From contig CM061063.1 of NCBI GenBank assembly GCA_030762895.1, positions 98,788,210 to 98,852,209 on the forward strand: a DNA stretch of 64,000 nucleotides. Reading direction: 5' to 3'. The notes beneath the pieces were generated by a model. The model did no database searches. It was given only the letters and a program-made list of their open reading frames with translations, and had not been told where the DNA came from. The first letter of the stretch is position 1; the number at the start of each line of letters is the position of its first letter. The position numbers were made by a program, and so were the translations under genes. Source of the DNA: Sophora flavescens. Taxonomy: Eukaryota; Streptophyta; Magnoliopsida; Fabales; Fabaceae. Below are positions 36,345-47,935 of the stretch, one piece after another.

Positions 36345-36715
36345 CTATTAACGTCAGTTGTATGATACAACTGACGTCAATAGTATTTTATAAAATATAC
36401 AGTACACTATTAACGTCAGTTGTTTATTACAAATGACGTTAAAATTAAGACCTTTAACGTCAGTTCTTTATAACAACTGACGTTAGTTTTAACAAAATTA
36501 ACGTCCGTTCTTAAAGAATTGGCGTTAATTTTTACAAAATTAACGTCAGTTGTGTTAAAGAACTGACGTTAATTTTGACAAAATTAACGTCAGTTGTGTT
36601 AAAGAACCGACGTTAATAGTTTTATATTTAATGTCAGTTCTCAACTGACGTTAAAATTTCAACTTTTAACGTCAGCTGTATTACGTCAGTCAGTATTCTG
36701 ACGTAAAAAGCACTT
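36345..36715. repeat. right subterminal repeats of CACTA-2
   Basis: About a dozen TTAACGTCAGTT/AACTGACGTTAA units in palindromic pairs, matching the left-end clusters. Confidence 0.85.
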
Positions 36716-36727
36716 ATTGTACTAGTG

Positions 36728-38394
36728 CTTGTTATATTAATAGGGGGTGAGCTTTGAATCTTGTATCTTATGCCTCCCATTACTTTTGTTCAGGGCCAGA
36801 CGCACATAACCCTCAATGTGGGCAAGGGCACCCACTCACTTCTTAATTTTTTTTAAATCTTATGTATTTTACTTTGCCCTCGATATTTAAAATAATTGCA
36901 CCCATGTCAGTGTCTTCTTTCTTTGATCCTTTGTTTCTTTCTTTCTCTTGATGATGGTTAATTGTAAATATTGATAGGTTAGAGATTTGGTATGCCCAAA
37001 ATTTGAGTATTTTGTGATAAGTGTGTTATTTCACCTAACTGATTGGTTAGACATAAAATTAAATGTACTAAATTTGTTTTTTAATGGATTAAATTAGTAT
37101 ATACTATTAGCGTAAAAATTCTACATTGACATCTGCTAATATTTTGACATGTATAACATCTGTGTTTTTATTTTAGAAACTAAGAAAGAGAAATAACAAT
37201 AATTATACTAATTTGTCAAGATATAATTAAATGTCATTGTTTTTTTTTTATTGAGTTAGTATCATCGTTAAAATCCTTTACACTGTCAGTATATAGAAAT
37301 TAAACTCTTTTTTAATTGTAGAATATAACAAAAAGATTTTTGAAGAGGAAATTACCATTAAACGAGTAACTAACATTAATGGGGAAAAAATTAATCATCA
37401 AATGAGCAACAATTATTATTAAATATTTTTAAAAAAGATTGCCCCCACCAGCTCAGGGTCCTGGATCCGCCACCCACCCCCCAAACCATCTTTACCACCT
37501 TATGACTCATTTTATAATCATCAAATCTGCATTGATCATTTAATTTATTTTTTTTTAAATAACAACGAGTAAAGATCAATGATTTATAAACTAATTGTGT
37601 CAAAATGGGTGTGACCAAAAAAAGTGAAAATATAATTACCTTAATAAATATACTTGGCCTTGTCTGCACTAAAACCGAATCGATATCAATTGGCTTGATA
37701 TTCAAAATAAAATTTGCTACTAGTATGTGTGGTATGTCGTGTGTCTTTAACATTATTTATTTATTTACAAGACCCAAGTAGCAGATGAAGTAACTCAATT
37801 GTATTCTTTCAATTACACAGTTATCCTCGTCGGTCGCCGCCTTATATTTGCCAGCAGTTTAAGTGGATACACAGAATCGACTCAAGTATTTGACCTAATT
37901 AATTAAACATTTTTCAAGGCTTACTCACGTCACAATATTATCACTAGCATTATTTACATATTCGATAATCAACTGTAACAACATCAGCATGTTTTATGCA
38001 TTAGTTTGGGTGGCCGTAGGGAATTTCATTTTCTGTAATGCACATAGTTTTGATTTTTAATGTAAAAAGTAAAACACAAATTGAAACTCTCATCAAGGAT
38101 CGAACTTAATTAAAAAACACATAAAAAGTTACAAGTCAAAACCGCTATCAGGATTGCCTCCAGCCATGGAGCAACTCCAGCAAAAAAATTAGAGGGGGTT
38201 GGATTACGAGAGAGAAAATGATAAATAATGAAGAGAGAGAATGAAGTTAAGAGAGAAAAAAGATGATGGAGGGATGATGGAGGGGGACTGACGGAGGGAA
38301 TCCAGATCCGTCAAAACCGTGTGCTTTTTTTTATTTAAATCCCAGCAACAGCACTTATATACATGCATGCGGGACATATACATTTGTCCTTGTC
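36728..38394. other. intergenic DNA upstream of the BAHD gene
   Basis: AT-rich, no gene. A segment between about 36794 (CAGGGCCAGACGCA) and 37480 (CCTGGATCCGCCAC) may be an old hAT-like element, but its ends do not pair convincingly. 38195-38300 is GA-rich (repeated GAGAGA and ATGGAGG). Confidence 0.45.
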
Positions 38395-38402
38395 TATAAA
38401 TA
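38395..38402 (+). promoter_or_regulatory. TATA box of the BAHD gene
   Basis: TATAAATA, 84 bases before the ATG, in otherwise ordinary sequence. Spacing allows a 5' leader of about 50-60 bases. Confidence 0.6.
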
Positions 38403-38485
38403 CAAGTTTGAAACTTTAACTTAGTACATACAATTGCTACTACAGTCTTTCACTTCTTCATTCCCATATATAACACAAATTAAAC

Positions 38486-41400
38486 ATGGTTCTCCAAACT
38501 TCATCTCTAGCATTTAAAGTGACAAGGTACCCAACTGAGCTAGTGACCCCTTCAAACCCCACTCCTCGTGAGCTTAAGCTTCTATCTAACATAGATGATC
38601 AAAAGGGTCTACGTTACCACATTCCATTTGTACTGTTCTATCGTTACGAGGCCTCAATGGAAGAGAAAGACCCTGTTGAAGTCATTAGGCAAGCACTGGC
38701 CAAAACACTTGTGTTTTACTATCCATTCGCTGGAAGGCTTAGGGAAGGTCCTGATGGGAAACTAATGGTGGATTGTAATGGGGAAGGTGTCATGTTCATC
38801 GAGGCTGATGCAGATGTCACACTTGAGCAGTTTGGTGAAGATCTTCAACCTCCATTCCCTTGCTTTGATGAGCTTCTTTACAATGTTCCTGGTTCGGATG
38901 GAATTATTGACTGTCCTCTTCTACTTGTACAGGTTCTATATTTATACATTACATGCTAATTAGTATATTAAAAATGTCGTATCAGGATGACATTGTTTTT
39001 TTTTTTTTTTTTGCTGGAAAAAATATTACACACACTCACATTTTTTTTAAATTGGAATAATTATTTTATTAATTTATAATTAATGCAGGAAAGTCATTGA
39101 TTAGTTTTGTTTTATGAGCAATATTGTTATTCATACATTAATTTTCTCTATAATTTATATTTTATAATACTAAAATGAAAATTATTTGAAAGTTGTTAAA
39201 TATATAGAGACATACATGAAACATTTTCTTTATTTTAAATTAAATATTTTAGCGTGTATGAGAAAAAAATAACAAACTAGTTGCACATACACTTCCCACA
39301 GCTTCAAAGCCCAATAAAAGACCAAGGCTAAAGTAACTTTTCGGTTAATTGTTTAAGGTTAAACTAGTACTTATATCCTTAAACGTGATGCTAATTTTCA
39401 ATTTTATTTTTATACGTAAAAGAATTCAAATCAGTCGTCTCTAATTAAACGGTTACTTTTAATTTGGTCATTGTTGTTTATTGGTGTGAATAATATCGTC
39501 ACATGACATGGATCAAATTAAAAATGATTGTCATGTGTAGAGGTCAAATTCAATTTTTTATGTAAATATTTGCACGTGATTAACCATATATTGAACTAAA
39601 TTAACCAAATATTTGTACGTGATTAACCAAATATTTACATGTTTGTGAAAAATGATTGTAAGCTTCAGGATAAACCATTAACCATATAATGAACTGAATT
39701 AACCAAATATTTGCACGTGATTAACCAAATATTTACATGGTTGTTGAAAATGATTGTAAGCTTCAGGATGACCCATTAGCCGTATAATGAATTGAATTAA
39801 CCAAATATTTACACGTGATTAATCAAATATTTGTACGTAATTAACCAAAAATGTTAGTACTCAAAAAAATAAATATTTTTTTTAAAAAAAAGGTCAAAAT
39901 TATGAAAATGCCACCGCTACAGTAGAGTGTTGCTGGTGGGTGTTCAAATAACACTACTTTTTGTGAACAACTCTACTATCAACAATTTCCGAACAGCTAT
40001 AATAATAGTATCAGAAATGATTTTTTGACACCTTGGACAACTATACGCGACAACCATATGTATGAACAGTGTTTCGGGGTTTTTTTATTCAGTATTCGTT
40101 TTTTAAAAAATATTTAGCTTTTTTTAGTAGTAACATTTTTTTTTAATTACTTGCAAATATTTGGTTAATCACGTGTAAATATTTGGTTAACTCAGTTTAT
40201 TATATGGTTAATGGGTCATCCCGAAGCTTATAATCGTTTTCCACAACCATGTAAATATATGGCCACGTGCAAATATTTGGATAATGCAGTTCATTATATG
40301 GTTAATGGGTTATCCTAAAGCTTATAATAGTTTTCCACAACCATGTAAGGTGAAAATATTTGCATGTGATTAACCATATATTGAACTAGATTAACTAAAT
40401 ATTTGCACGTGATTAACCAAATATTTACATATTTGTGGAAAATGATTGTAAGCTTCAAGATGATCCATTAACCATATAATGAACTGAATTAATTAATCAA
40501 ATATTTGCATGTGATTAATCAAATGTTTACATGATTGTAGAAAATGATTGTAAGCTTCAGGATTACCTATTAACCATATAATGAACTGAATTATATGGTT
40601 AATCAGTGTAAGTATTTAGTTAATTCATTTCATTATATGGTTAATGGTTTACCCTGAAGCTAGATGATCGGTTAACCATATAGTGAATTGAATTAACTAA
40701 ATATTTGTACCTGATTAACCAAATATTTATACATAATTGACGAAATAACCATGATCTTAAAAGAGCTAAATATTAAAAAAAATCCAAAAATTGCACTATT
40801 CATACATTGTTTATTATAAAAATGCCACTGCACAGTGGTTAAAATTATAAAAAGGCCGCTGCCAAATAGAGTTGTCCAGTCGGTTTTCTATACGGGTTGT
40901 CAAAATAGCACTGTAATAGTATAATACAAATTACTTGTCGTTTATTGTTTATGTTGTAAAAAGTAAAGATAACATTTTAAAAAAAAATGGCAGGTAACAC
41001 GCCTCAAGTGTGGTGGTTTTATCTTTGCTCTCCGTCTGAACCATACCATGAGCGATGGAAGTGGAATTTCCCAGTTCATGAAGGCCTTAGCAGAACTAGC
41101 ATGTGGTGCACCAAACCCTTCCATTCTCCCTGTATGGCATAGGGAACTTCTATGTGCAAGAGACCCACCAAGAATCACATGCATACACAATGAATACAAG
41201 CAACTACCACTTGATAACAAAAGCACCTTCAAACCCCATCATCGTTCCTTCTTCTTTGGCCCCACAGAGATAGCCTCAATTCGTCGTCTTCTCCCCCTTC
41301 ACCTTGCTCAATCCTCCACCTCATTCGAGGTCCTCACCGCATTCCTCTGGCGCTGCCGCACGGTTGCACTACAATATGAAGACTCGAATCAAGAGGTTCG

Positions 41401-41914
41401 CTTGTTGTGCATTGTCAACGCACGTTATGGACGTTGCAGCTTGGAGCCCCCACTACCTGATGGTTTTTATGGCAACGCTTTTGTGTTCCCTGCGGCGGTT
41501 ACCACCGTAGGGAAGCTTTGTGGATACCCTCTTGGGTATGCTTTGGAGTTAGTGAAGAAAGCAAAGAATGAAGCGAATGAAGAGTATGTGCATTCTGTGG
41601 TAGACCTAATGGATGTTAATGGAAGACCTTGCTTTACTAGGGCAGGGTCTTTTATGGTGTCTGATCTCACAAGGGCTGGATTTAGAGATGTGAACATTGG
41701 GTGGGGTAAGGCTGTGTATGCTGGGTTAGCTAAGGGTGGTCTTGGGGACATTCCTGGAGTGAGCTTCTATGTTCCTTATACAAACTCAAAAGGAGAACAA
41801 GGTAGAGTGGTTCCAATTTGCTTGCCAGAAGAAGCCATGAAGTGGTTTGTGAAAGAGTTGGATGACATACTAAAGATCAGGATGGACCCTATAATATTAA
41901 TGTCCAACCTCTAA
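38486..41914 (+). CDS. BAHD acyltransferase, benzyl alcohol O-benzoyltransferase-like
   Basis: Two exons, 38486-38932 and 40994-41914, split by one intron at the position usual for this family; 455 residues. BAHD enzymes transfer an acyl group from CoA to an alcohol or amine. The catalytic motif HTMSD (His166, Asp170) is intact. The structural DFGWG motif reads NIGWG (residues 383-387), losing the Asp that normally salt-bridges to a conserved Arg. The start MVLQTSSLAFKVTR, FPCFDELLYNVPGSDGI and GKAVYAGLAKGGLG fit the benzyl alcohol/alcohol benzoyltransferase clade. The C-terminus SNL resembles a peroxisomal targeting tripeptide, as reported for some benzoyltransferases of this clade; this is inference. 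Exact substrate not determinable. Looks intact. Confidence 0.88.
39560..40745. repeat. mosaic direct and inverted repeat block in the BAHD intron
   Basis: Units built on ATTAACCAAATATTTGCACG, followed by ACATGGTTGTGGAAAATGAT and AAGCTTCAGGATGACCCATT, occur in forward order at 39585-39840, inverted at about 40145-40350, forward at 40360-40600, then partly inverted and forward again. The forward units often contain the G-box palindrome CACGTG. The arrangement suggests a foldback element that rearranged; no coding capacity. Confidence 0.75.
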
Positions 41915-43503
41915 TGGATAGATATGGATAAAGATCTTCTGTCCCAGTTTCATATATCAAATCATATCCCTACCAATATATTTTTGTCATTTATTTTACT
42001 TTTTTTAATATTACAAAAAATTTTAATTGATGTGTCAAGATAGTATTGATGGGGGACAGAAGTATATATGCCAACTTTAACCTGTCTTAATAAAATATGG
42101 TGTGCTACGTTCTAGTGGCTTAAATTTTCCAGGGTACAGGGAAGAAAAAAAAGAGTTTTATCATTTGTATAATTTATTTTTGAAAATAACACTGTATTTT
42201 TTTACTGAAACATGTTTATATATATTTTTCTTTCACTTATTTCATCAGGCAAAAAATAGAGACACCATGTATATTGTATCATCAAGAAAGCTGTTCAAAT
42301 CAAATTTTCCACTGTCTTAATATTCATAATTGGTAGCTTGATATTCATTGTCTTAATCACAAGGGTTCTACCTTGCTTTAACTTTTAGGAATCTCCACCA
42401 GAAATAAGGCTCTGAACAGGGGTTTCTCTGAACCCAACCCCCAGTCATGCCCTTTTTTTCCAATTTAATATCCTTCTGACATATATTGCAAGCATAGCAC
42501 ATTATTAGTTCTACCCAACAAACAAAACGAGAAAAGAAGACGATTAGATCTAACATGCGGAGCTATGCATAGTTTGTATACCAACAGAGCTTCAGATATA
42601 AATGTTGTCTTTGTGTTGGCACACAACTGGACCCTGATCATTTCATGATTCGATCAATGTCTATTCTTCTATTTATTTGGTGGCTTTACTCCAACACCTA
42701 ATTCTGACTAGTGGACTCACCAACATGTCGTACATATGTGCCACTAATTAATACTACTATCTTCCCATAAATTTATCTCCAACCATTCTATACCGGTAGT
42801 TATTAAACAGCTCTCTTCGTACGGAAAAAATAATTATTACCATTAATTTGATAGAATGGGCAGTTCTAGAGAACTTAAAAGTCTATCTTATTCCCCAGAA
42901 CAGTCTTTTTATTCACTATTTGGGACTCCAAGACTTGCTTATACAAATAGATGCCCTTTCCAAAACTAATTACTTAACTCTGCTAGTAACTAATTACAAT
43001 TAGTTACTTTTATTTCAAACAGAAAATAAGCTAATCTAGACATTGAAAAGTTAATATCCCCTTACTCAACCATTATTGTAACAAATTAAATTGAATAAGC
43101 ATGACTATTAGGATTGTCTAAACAGCTAGCACAAAAATGGTTTGAGGTTCTCAAACTCACACGAAGGTACTTGTTCATACCTCATAAGCATGATTGTAAA
43201 GAATTGTGTGAAGTGCAAACATGTCAAAGGACCATAACCATATTAACTTCTAGCACCAGCCACTAGGTAGCTCTTTTAACTCTCCATTCAACATTTCAAC
43301 TTGACTCACGAAATAACTACCACCTTTATTGCCTGACCACAGAAAAGGTCACTCCCTCTCCATTCTATTCAATATTTCAAGCTTAAAAACACATACAAGT
43401 GAATAAACCATACACCCCTATTAAATTCTCTTCATCATTCTTCCCTTTTAACCCAACACCATTCTTTAGAAACCTTAGCTTACTCCTTCCTATAGCATGT
43501 AAA
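41915..43503. other. intergenic DNA between BAHD and subtilase genes
   Basis: AT-rich, no gene or recognised repeat. It should contain the BAHD terminator region and the subtilase promoter; I see no convincing TATA box for the latter. Confidence 0.5.
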
Positions 43504-45834
43504 ATGGCAAAGATGGGTTGCACTTGCATACTAACATGTTGTCTTCTCTTCAGCATGGTTTTCTCTGCAAATGCTCAATTTGTTAAGAAGACTTACCTCA
43601 TTCAAATGGATAAGTCAGCAATGCCAAAAACCTTCTCCAATCACCTTGAATGGTATTCATCAAAAGTGAAATCAGTACTGTCAACATCTGATGCAGAAGC
43701 AGATATGGACAATGAAGAGAGAATAATTTACACTTACCAGAATGCTTTTCATGGAGTTGCAGCCAAATTGAGCCAAGAAGAAGCTGAGAAGCTAGAGGCA
43801 GAAGAAGGTGTTGTGAACATATTCCCTGATACAAAGTATCAACTACACACCACTAGAAGTCCCACATTCCTTGGGCTTGAACCAGCACATACACATAGCA
43901 GTAACATCTGGTCAGAACAGCTAGCTGACCATGATGTTATAGTGGGAGTGTTAGATACTGGGATTTGGCCAGAGAGTGAAAGTTTCAATGATACAGGTAT
44001 GAGACCAGTACCTTCTCACTGGAAAGGTGCATGTGAGACTGGAAAAGGCTTCAGAAAACATCATTGCAATAAAAAGATTGTGGGGGCTAGAGTGTTCTAC
44101 CATGGATATGAAGCAGCAACAGGTAAAATCAATGAGCAAAAAGAGTATAAATCACCAAGAGATCAAGATGGTCATGGCACTCACACTGCAGCTACAGTTG
44201 GTGGCTCTCCAGTGCATGGGGCTAACTTTCTAGGCTATGCTTATGGCACAGCAAGAGGAATGGCACCAGGAGCAAGGGTTGCAGCTTACAAAGTCTGCTG
44301 GATTGGTGGGTGCTTCAGCTCAGATGTTCTGTCAGCTATTGATAAAGCTGTAGCTGATGGAGTGAATGTTCTATCCATCTCTTTGGGTGGTGGAGTCGCC
44401 TCTTATTACCGCGATAGTTTATCTGTAGCGGCATTTGGAGCAATGGAGAAGGGTGTTTTTGTTTCATGTTCTGCTGGAAATGCTGGGCCTGACCCTGTGA
44501 GCCTCACCAATGTGTCACCTTGGATCACCACAGTTGGAGCTAGCACAATGGATAGAGATTTTCCTGCAGATATTAAGCTTGGAAATGGGAAAAAAGTGAC
44601 TGGTGTCTCACTCTATAAAGGAAGAAGTGTGCTATCAATTAAGAAACAATACCCTTTGGTGTACATGGGAAGTAACTCAAGTAGCCTTGATGCAAGATCT
44701 TTGTGCTTGGAAGGGACTTTGGATCCTCAAGTGGTTTCAGGAAAGATTGTAATTTGTGACAGAGGCCTTAGTCCAAGAGTGCAGAAGGGACATGTGGTGA
44801 AAAGTGCAGGAGGGGTGGGAATGATTCTCACAAACACTGCAGCTAATGGGGAAGAGCTGGTTGCAGATTGTCACCTCCTTCCAGCAGTTGCAATAGGAGA
44901 GAAAGAAGGTAAGGAGCTCAAACATTATGTCTTAACAAGTAAAAAAGCTACTGCTACTCTAGCTTTTCTAGGTACAAGGTTGGGGGTTAGACCATCTCCT
45001 GTAGTAGCAGCATTTTCATCAAGAGGGCCTAATTTTCTCACCCTTGAAATTCTGAAGCCTGATGTAGTGGCTCCTGGGGTTAACATTCTTGCTGCTTGGA
45101 GTGAGGTCATTGGTCCATCAGGTTTGCCAACAGATCACAGGAGGGTGAAGTTCAATATTATCTCTGGGACCTCAATGTCTTGCCCACATGTGAGTGGGAT
45201 AGCAGCATTGCTCAAGGGTAGGCACCCTGAATGGAGTCCAGCTGCTATAAAATCTGCCTTGATGACAACAGCTTATGTTCATGACAACACCATGAACCCT
45301 CTTAGAGATGCCTCAACAGCTGAGCCTTCAAGTCCTTATGATCATGGTGCTGGACACATTAACCCCATTAGTGCTCTTGACCCAGGTTTAGTCTATGACA
45401 TTGAGCCACAGGATTACTTTGATTTCCTATGCACACAGAAGCTAACTCCAACCCAGCTAAGACTTTTTGCCCAATACTCAAACAGATCTTGTACACACTC
45501 TCTTGCTAGTCCAGGGGACTTGAACTACCCAGCTATATCATTAGTGTTTCCTGAGAAAACATCCATTTCAGTTTTGACTGTTCACAGAACTGTCACCAAT
45601 GTTGGCCCTCCTGTTTCTAAATACCATGTTATGGTCTCACCATTCAAAGGTGCTTCTCTCAGAGTTGAGCCAGAAACCTTGAGTTTTACCAGAAAGCACC
45701 AGAAGCTATCTTACAAGATTACCTTCACCACAAAGTCTAGGCAAACAGCACCTGAATTTGGAAGTCTGGTATGGAAGGATGGTGTGCACAGGGTGAGAAG
45801 TCCAATTGTGATAATATGGCTGTCACCAATATGA
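43504..45834 (+). CDS. SBT1.3: subtilisin-like serine protease, SBT1.3 type
   Basis: Single exon, 776 residues, typical for plant subtilases. I chose the ATG at 43504 because MAKMGCTCILTCCLLFSMVF gives a signal peptide of about 24 residues; codons upstream have no ATG. Order: signal peptide, I9 prodomain (about 30-115), mature protease from TTRSP (116-120), catalytic Asp151 (VLDTGIWPES), His224 (DGHGTHTAAT), oxyanion Asn326 (SAGNAGPD), protease-associated domain inserted at about 370-490, catalytic Ser557 (GTSMSCPHVSG) and a C-terminal fibronectin-like domain. Secreted to the cell wall and self-processed, by family knowledge. Wording throughout is very close to Arabidopsis SBT1.3 (AT5G51750) as I remember it. 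No defects seen. Confidence 0.93.
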   Translation: MAKMGCTCILTCCLLFSMVFSANAQFVKKTYLIQMDKSAMPKTFSNHLEWYSSKVKSVLSTSDAEADMDNEERIIYTYQNAFHGVAAKLSQEEAEKLEAEEGVVNIFPDTKYQLHTTRSPTFLGLEPAHTHSSNIWSEQLADHDVIVGVLDTGIWPESESFNDTGMRPVPSHWKGACETGKGFRKHHCNKKIVGARVFYHGYEAATGKINEQKEYKSPRDQDGHGTHTAATVGGSPVHGANFLGYAYGTARGMAPGARVAAYKVCWIGGCFSSDVLSAIDKAVADGVNVLSISLGGGVASYYRDSLSVAAFGAMEKGVFVSCSAGNAGPDPVSLTNVSPWITTVGASTMDRDFPADIKLGNGKKVTGVSLYKGRSVLSIKKQYPLVYMGSNSSSLDARSLCLEGTLDPQVVSGKIVICDRGLSPRVQKGHVVKSAGGVGMILTNTAANGEELVADCHLLPAVAIGEKEGKELKHYVLTSKKATATLAFLGTRLGVRPSPVVAAFSSRGPNFLTLEILKPDVVAPGVNILAAWSEVIGPSGLPTDHRRVKFNIISGTSMSCPHVSGIAALLKGRHPEWSPAAIKSALMTTAYVHDNTMNPLRDASTAEPSSPYDHGAGHINPISALDPGLVYDIEPQDYFDFLCTQKLTPTQLRLFAQYSNRSCTHSLASPGDLNYPAISLVFPEKTSISVLTVHRTVTNVGPPVSKYHVMVSPFKGASLRVEPETLSFTRKHQKLSYKITFTTKSRQTAPEFGSLVWKDGVHRVRSPIVIIWLSPI

Positions 45835-46983
45835 ATCTTACTCTGACTACTTACAAGTTCAGTAGTATTTCTTTGTTGCAATAAGCAAATTTTCTGTACT
45901 AGGAAGTCCACCCATTTGTATTACAGGAAAAGCTTGAAATTTTATGTACTAAATAATGATCTTGCATGCCTCCTTCTCCACCTTAATTAGAACTCAACCA
46001 ACATAATTCACCTTAATTTATTGCTTGATTACAAAATAGTGGTTACATTAGCTCTTTTTCTGTTTCAACACTTTATATATTACATAAATTTTAATGTACA
46101 TCTTACAGATATTTTTTATCGAATAAAACATAGCTTGAAGAATCCATTAGAAAAGGTCATGCTATTCTCGTATAGTATTAGTATCAGTATTCATTTGCCA
46201 AGGGACCTAACCAATGGGAAGATAATATGTATGCGCATCCAATCTTATTGTTTGTGCTGAAAATGTCTAATTTCTAGATCATAATATCACTTCTCAGAAA
46301 TTAATTTTTCCAAGTGAAGCAAGCATCACTTATCATTCATGATGGTTGAAAGATGACTCCTGACAGAACAATTTGACCAATAGGATCAGTCAATTTAATT
46401 TATAACTCGAGAACAAATAGAAACATTCAACTAGTAGTGTTACAAATCCATGGATCGAAGGCAGGGCTGTGGAAAAGGCAAAGCCATTGAGACTATTGCC
46501 TTATGTCCCCACTTTGCCCACACTTGTTAGGCCTTCGAATATACTTTCTATTATTTTATATATAAAAATAATTAAGTTTGTCTTTTTGGGTAATTTTCGA
46601 TTGTTTTTAATATACATAGATTTAAGTGGTTCAACCACTTATTTACTAGTTTGATCAATGATCTATTGACTTAGTGTCCTAACTGAGTCCACGAAAGATC
46701 AAGTTTATAATATATTGATATATTGATAAATAAATTTTCAGTTCAAAATGCTAAAAGATGAATATAAAAATTTATAATTTATATTATATTAAGTCTCTTT
46801 AAAAAAAATTGCCTTAGGCTCTAAATTTACTATACACAACTCTCGGGATGAAGATCAAATTGATAGGAGAGGTATAGAGTATATTGATTACTCATTAAGT
46901 AATATTGTAATTGATTAATTTAAAAAGATGATGAATGAGTGTAGAGCACTAACTAACTAAGTTCAAAAACAAACCTAACAAAC
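45835..46983. other. 3' flank of the subtilase; possible hAT relic
   Basis: No gene. Between about 46462 (CAGGGCTGTGG) and 46845 (ACACAACTCTCG) the ends are partly inverted, with GCCTTATG and TTGCCTTAGGC inside. The flanking GGATCGAAG and GGATGAAG could be a damaged 8-bp duplication. A hAT-type MITE is possible, with low confidence. Confidence 0.35.
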
Positions 46984-47557
46984 TGTTAGAAAATGGGGGG
47001 TTTGGTCTGCAACAAAGAAGAGAAGAACAAGTGACATGCGCACCCTCCAAGGCGTGTAAGAACACTAAGCTTTAGGTTCGATTCGCCCCCACCAATCTCT
47101 CCTCGAAGATTGGATGCAACAGGTATAACCGGCGAATCCCCTTCAGGATACAATGGAGAACCTTGGTTTGGTTTGCACACCCTAAACCAAGCGTATCGTC
47201 AATGACATTTTACAGAATAATAGTTTTCTTAATTCTCTCTGCGCATTAAGGGAAGAAAGGAAGTGATTTGACTTGCAGAAGTTTAGCCAATTTTCAGACA
47301 TCATTCTGCATGCACAAGTGGTTCTATTTATAGAGCAACTTATGCCTCTTGGTGAATGAAATAACCTTTCATGTATTTGAAAGAATGATTGCATGCAACC
47401 TTTCATGAATATACACTTTATGAATGAACACATTTAATCATGAAAAAACACACCTATTAGGAAAGATTTGAAAGCCATGAAGAGACACACCTACTGGTGT
47501 CCTTCAACCTCTTTCCAACTTGGTGTCTTGGATTTCCATTATTTTGAAAATCCCTCA
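46984..47557 (-). repeat. left (3') LTR of copia 3
   Basis: Begins TGTTAGAAAATGGGGGG and ends CCCTCA. A polypurine tract on the minus strand (GGTGGGGGATTG) abuts the inner edge. Confidence 0.88.
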
Positions 47558-47935
47558 CAATCCCCCACCAATTTCAAAATAAACCCAAATCTCATCATTC
47601 CGGAAATATCATGTTTTCAGACAAAGGGATCTTGAGGATTTGAATCTTTGCTTAGTAGGCCATGGTTGCACTCATCCCCAAATAAAGTGGTAGACAAGCT
47701 TTGAACCAAATATTCATTAGAACAAGTGTCCACGACTTACACATGAAATCTCGGTACCGTTGAACGACGTGTTAATGTGACACATTTGGTAAGGCCTTGT
47801 GTCGTGTATCCTTTTCATGAGAGCTTACAGAGTCAAGCCCAACTCTAAGAAGCGGCCCCACTTCACTCTTATATAGGTGGACTTTACCAAAAACACCACC
47901 ATAAGTTGGGCACCTCAGCACATATATGCTATAGG

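Larger units (their letters stand above)
20687..36727. mobile_element. CACTA-2, 16-kb outer CACTA transposon
   Basis: The left end is CACTAGTAGAAAA and the right end TTGTACTAGTG; the inverted match is good for about ten bases. The flanking triplets are GTT (20684-20686) and CTT (36728-36730), so the 3-bp duplication has one mismatch and the boundary is less certain than for the other two. Both ends carry arrays of AACTGACGTTAA units. Inside lies a plus-strand TNP2 transposase gene, interrupted by CACTA-3. Without the insert the element is about 6.9 kb. Confidence 0.85.

Noticed and set aside
36794..37480. Possible hAT element (CAGGGCCAGACG...GATCCGCCAC)
   Set aside because: The ends do not form a convincing inverted repeat and no 8-bp duplication was found, so it is only mentioned as a possibility.
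39560..40745. Regularly repeated words in the BAHD intron that look like an array
   Set aside because: The units alternate in orientation, vary in spacing and lie in a plant intron; they are a foldback repeat block, not a CRISPR array.
43399..43503. Upstream in-frame extension of the subtilase beginning at a GTG codon
   Set aside because: There is no ATG in it, and the ATG at 43504 is followed at once by a normal signal peptide.
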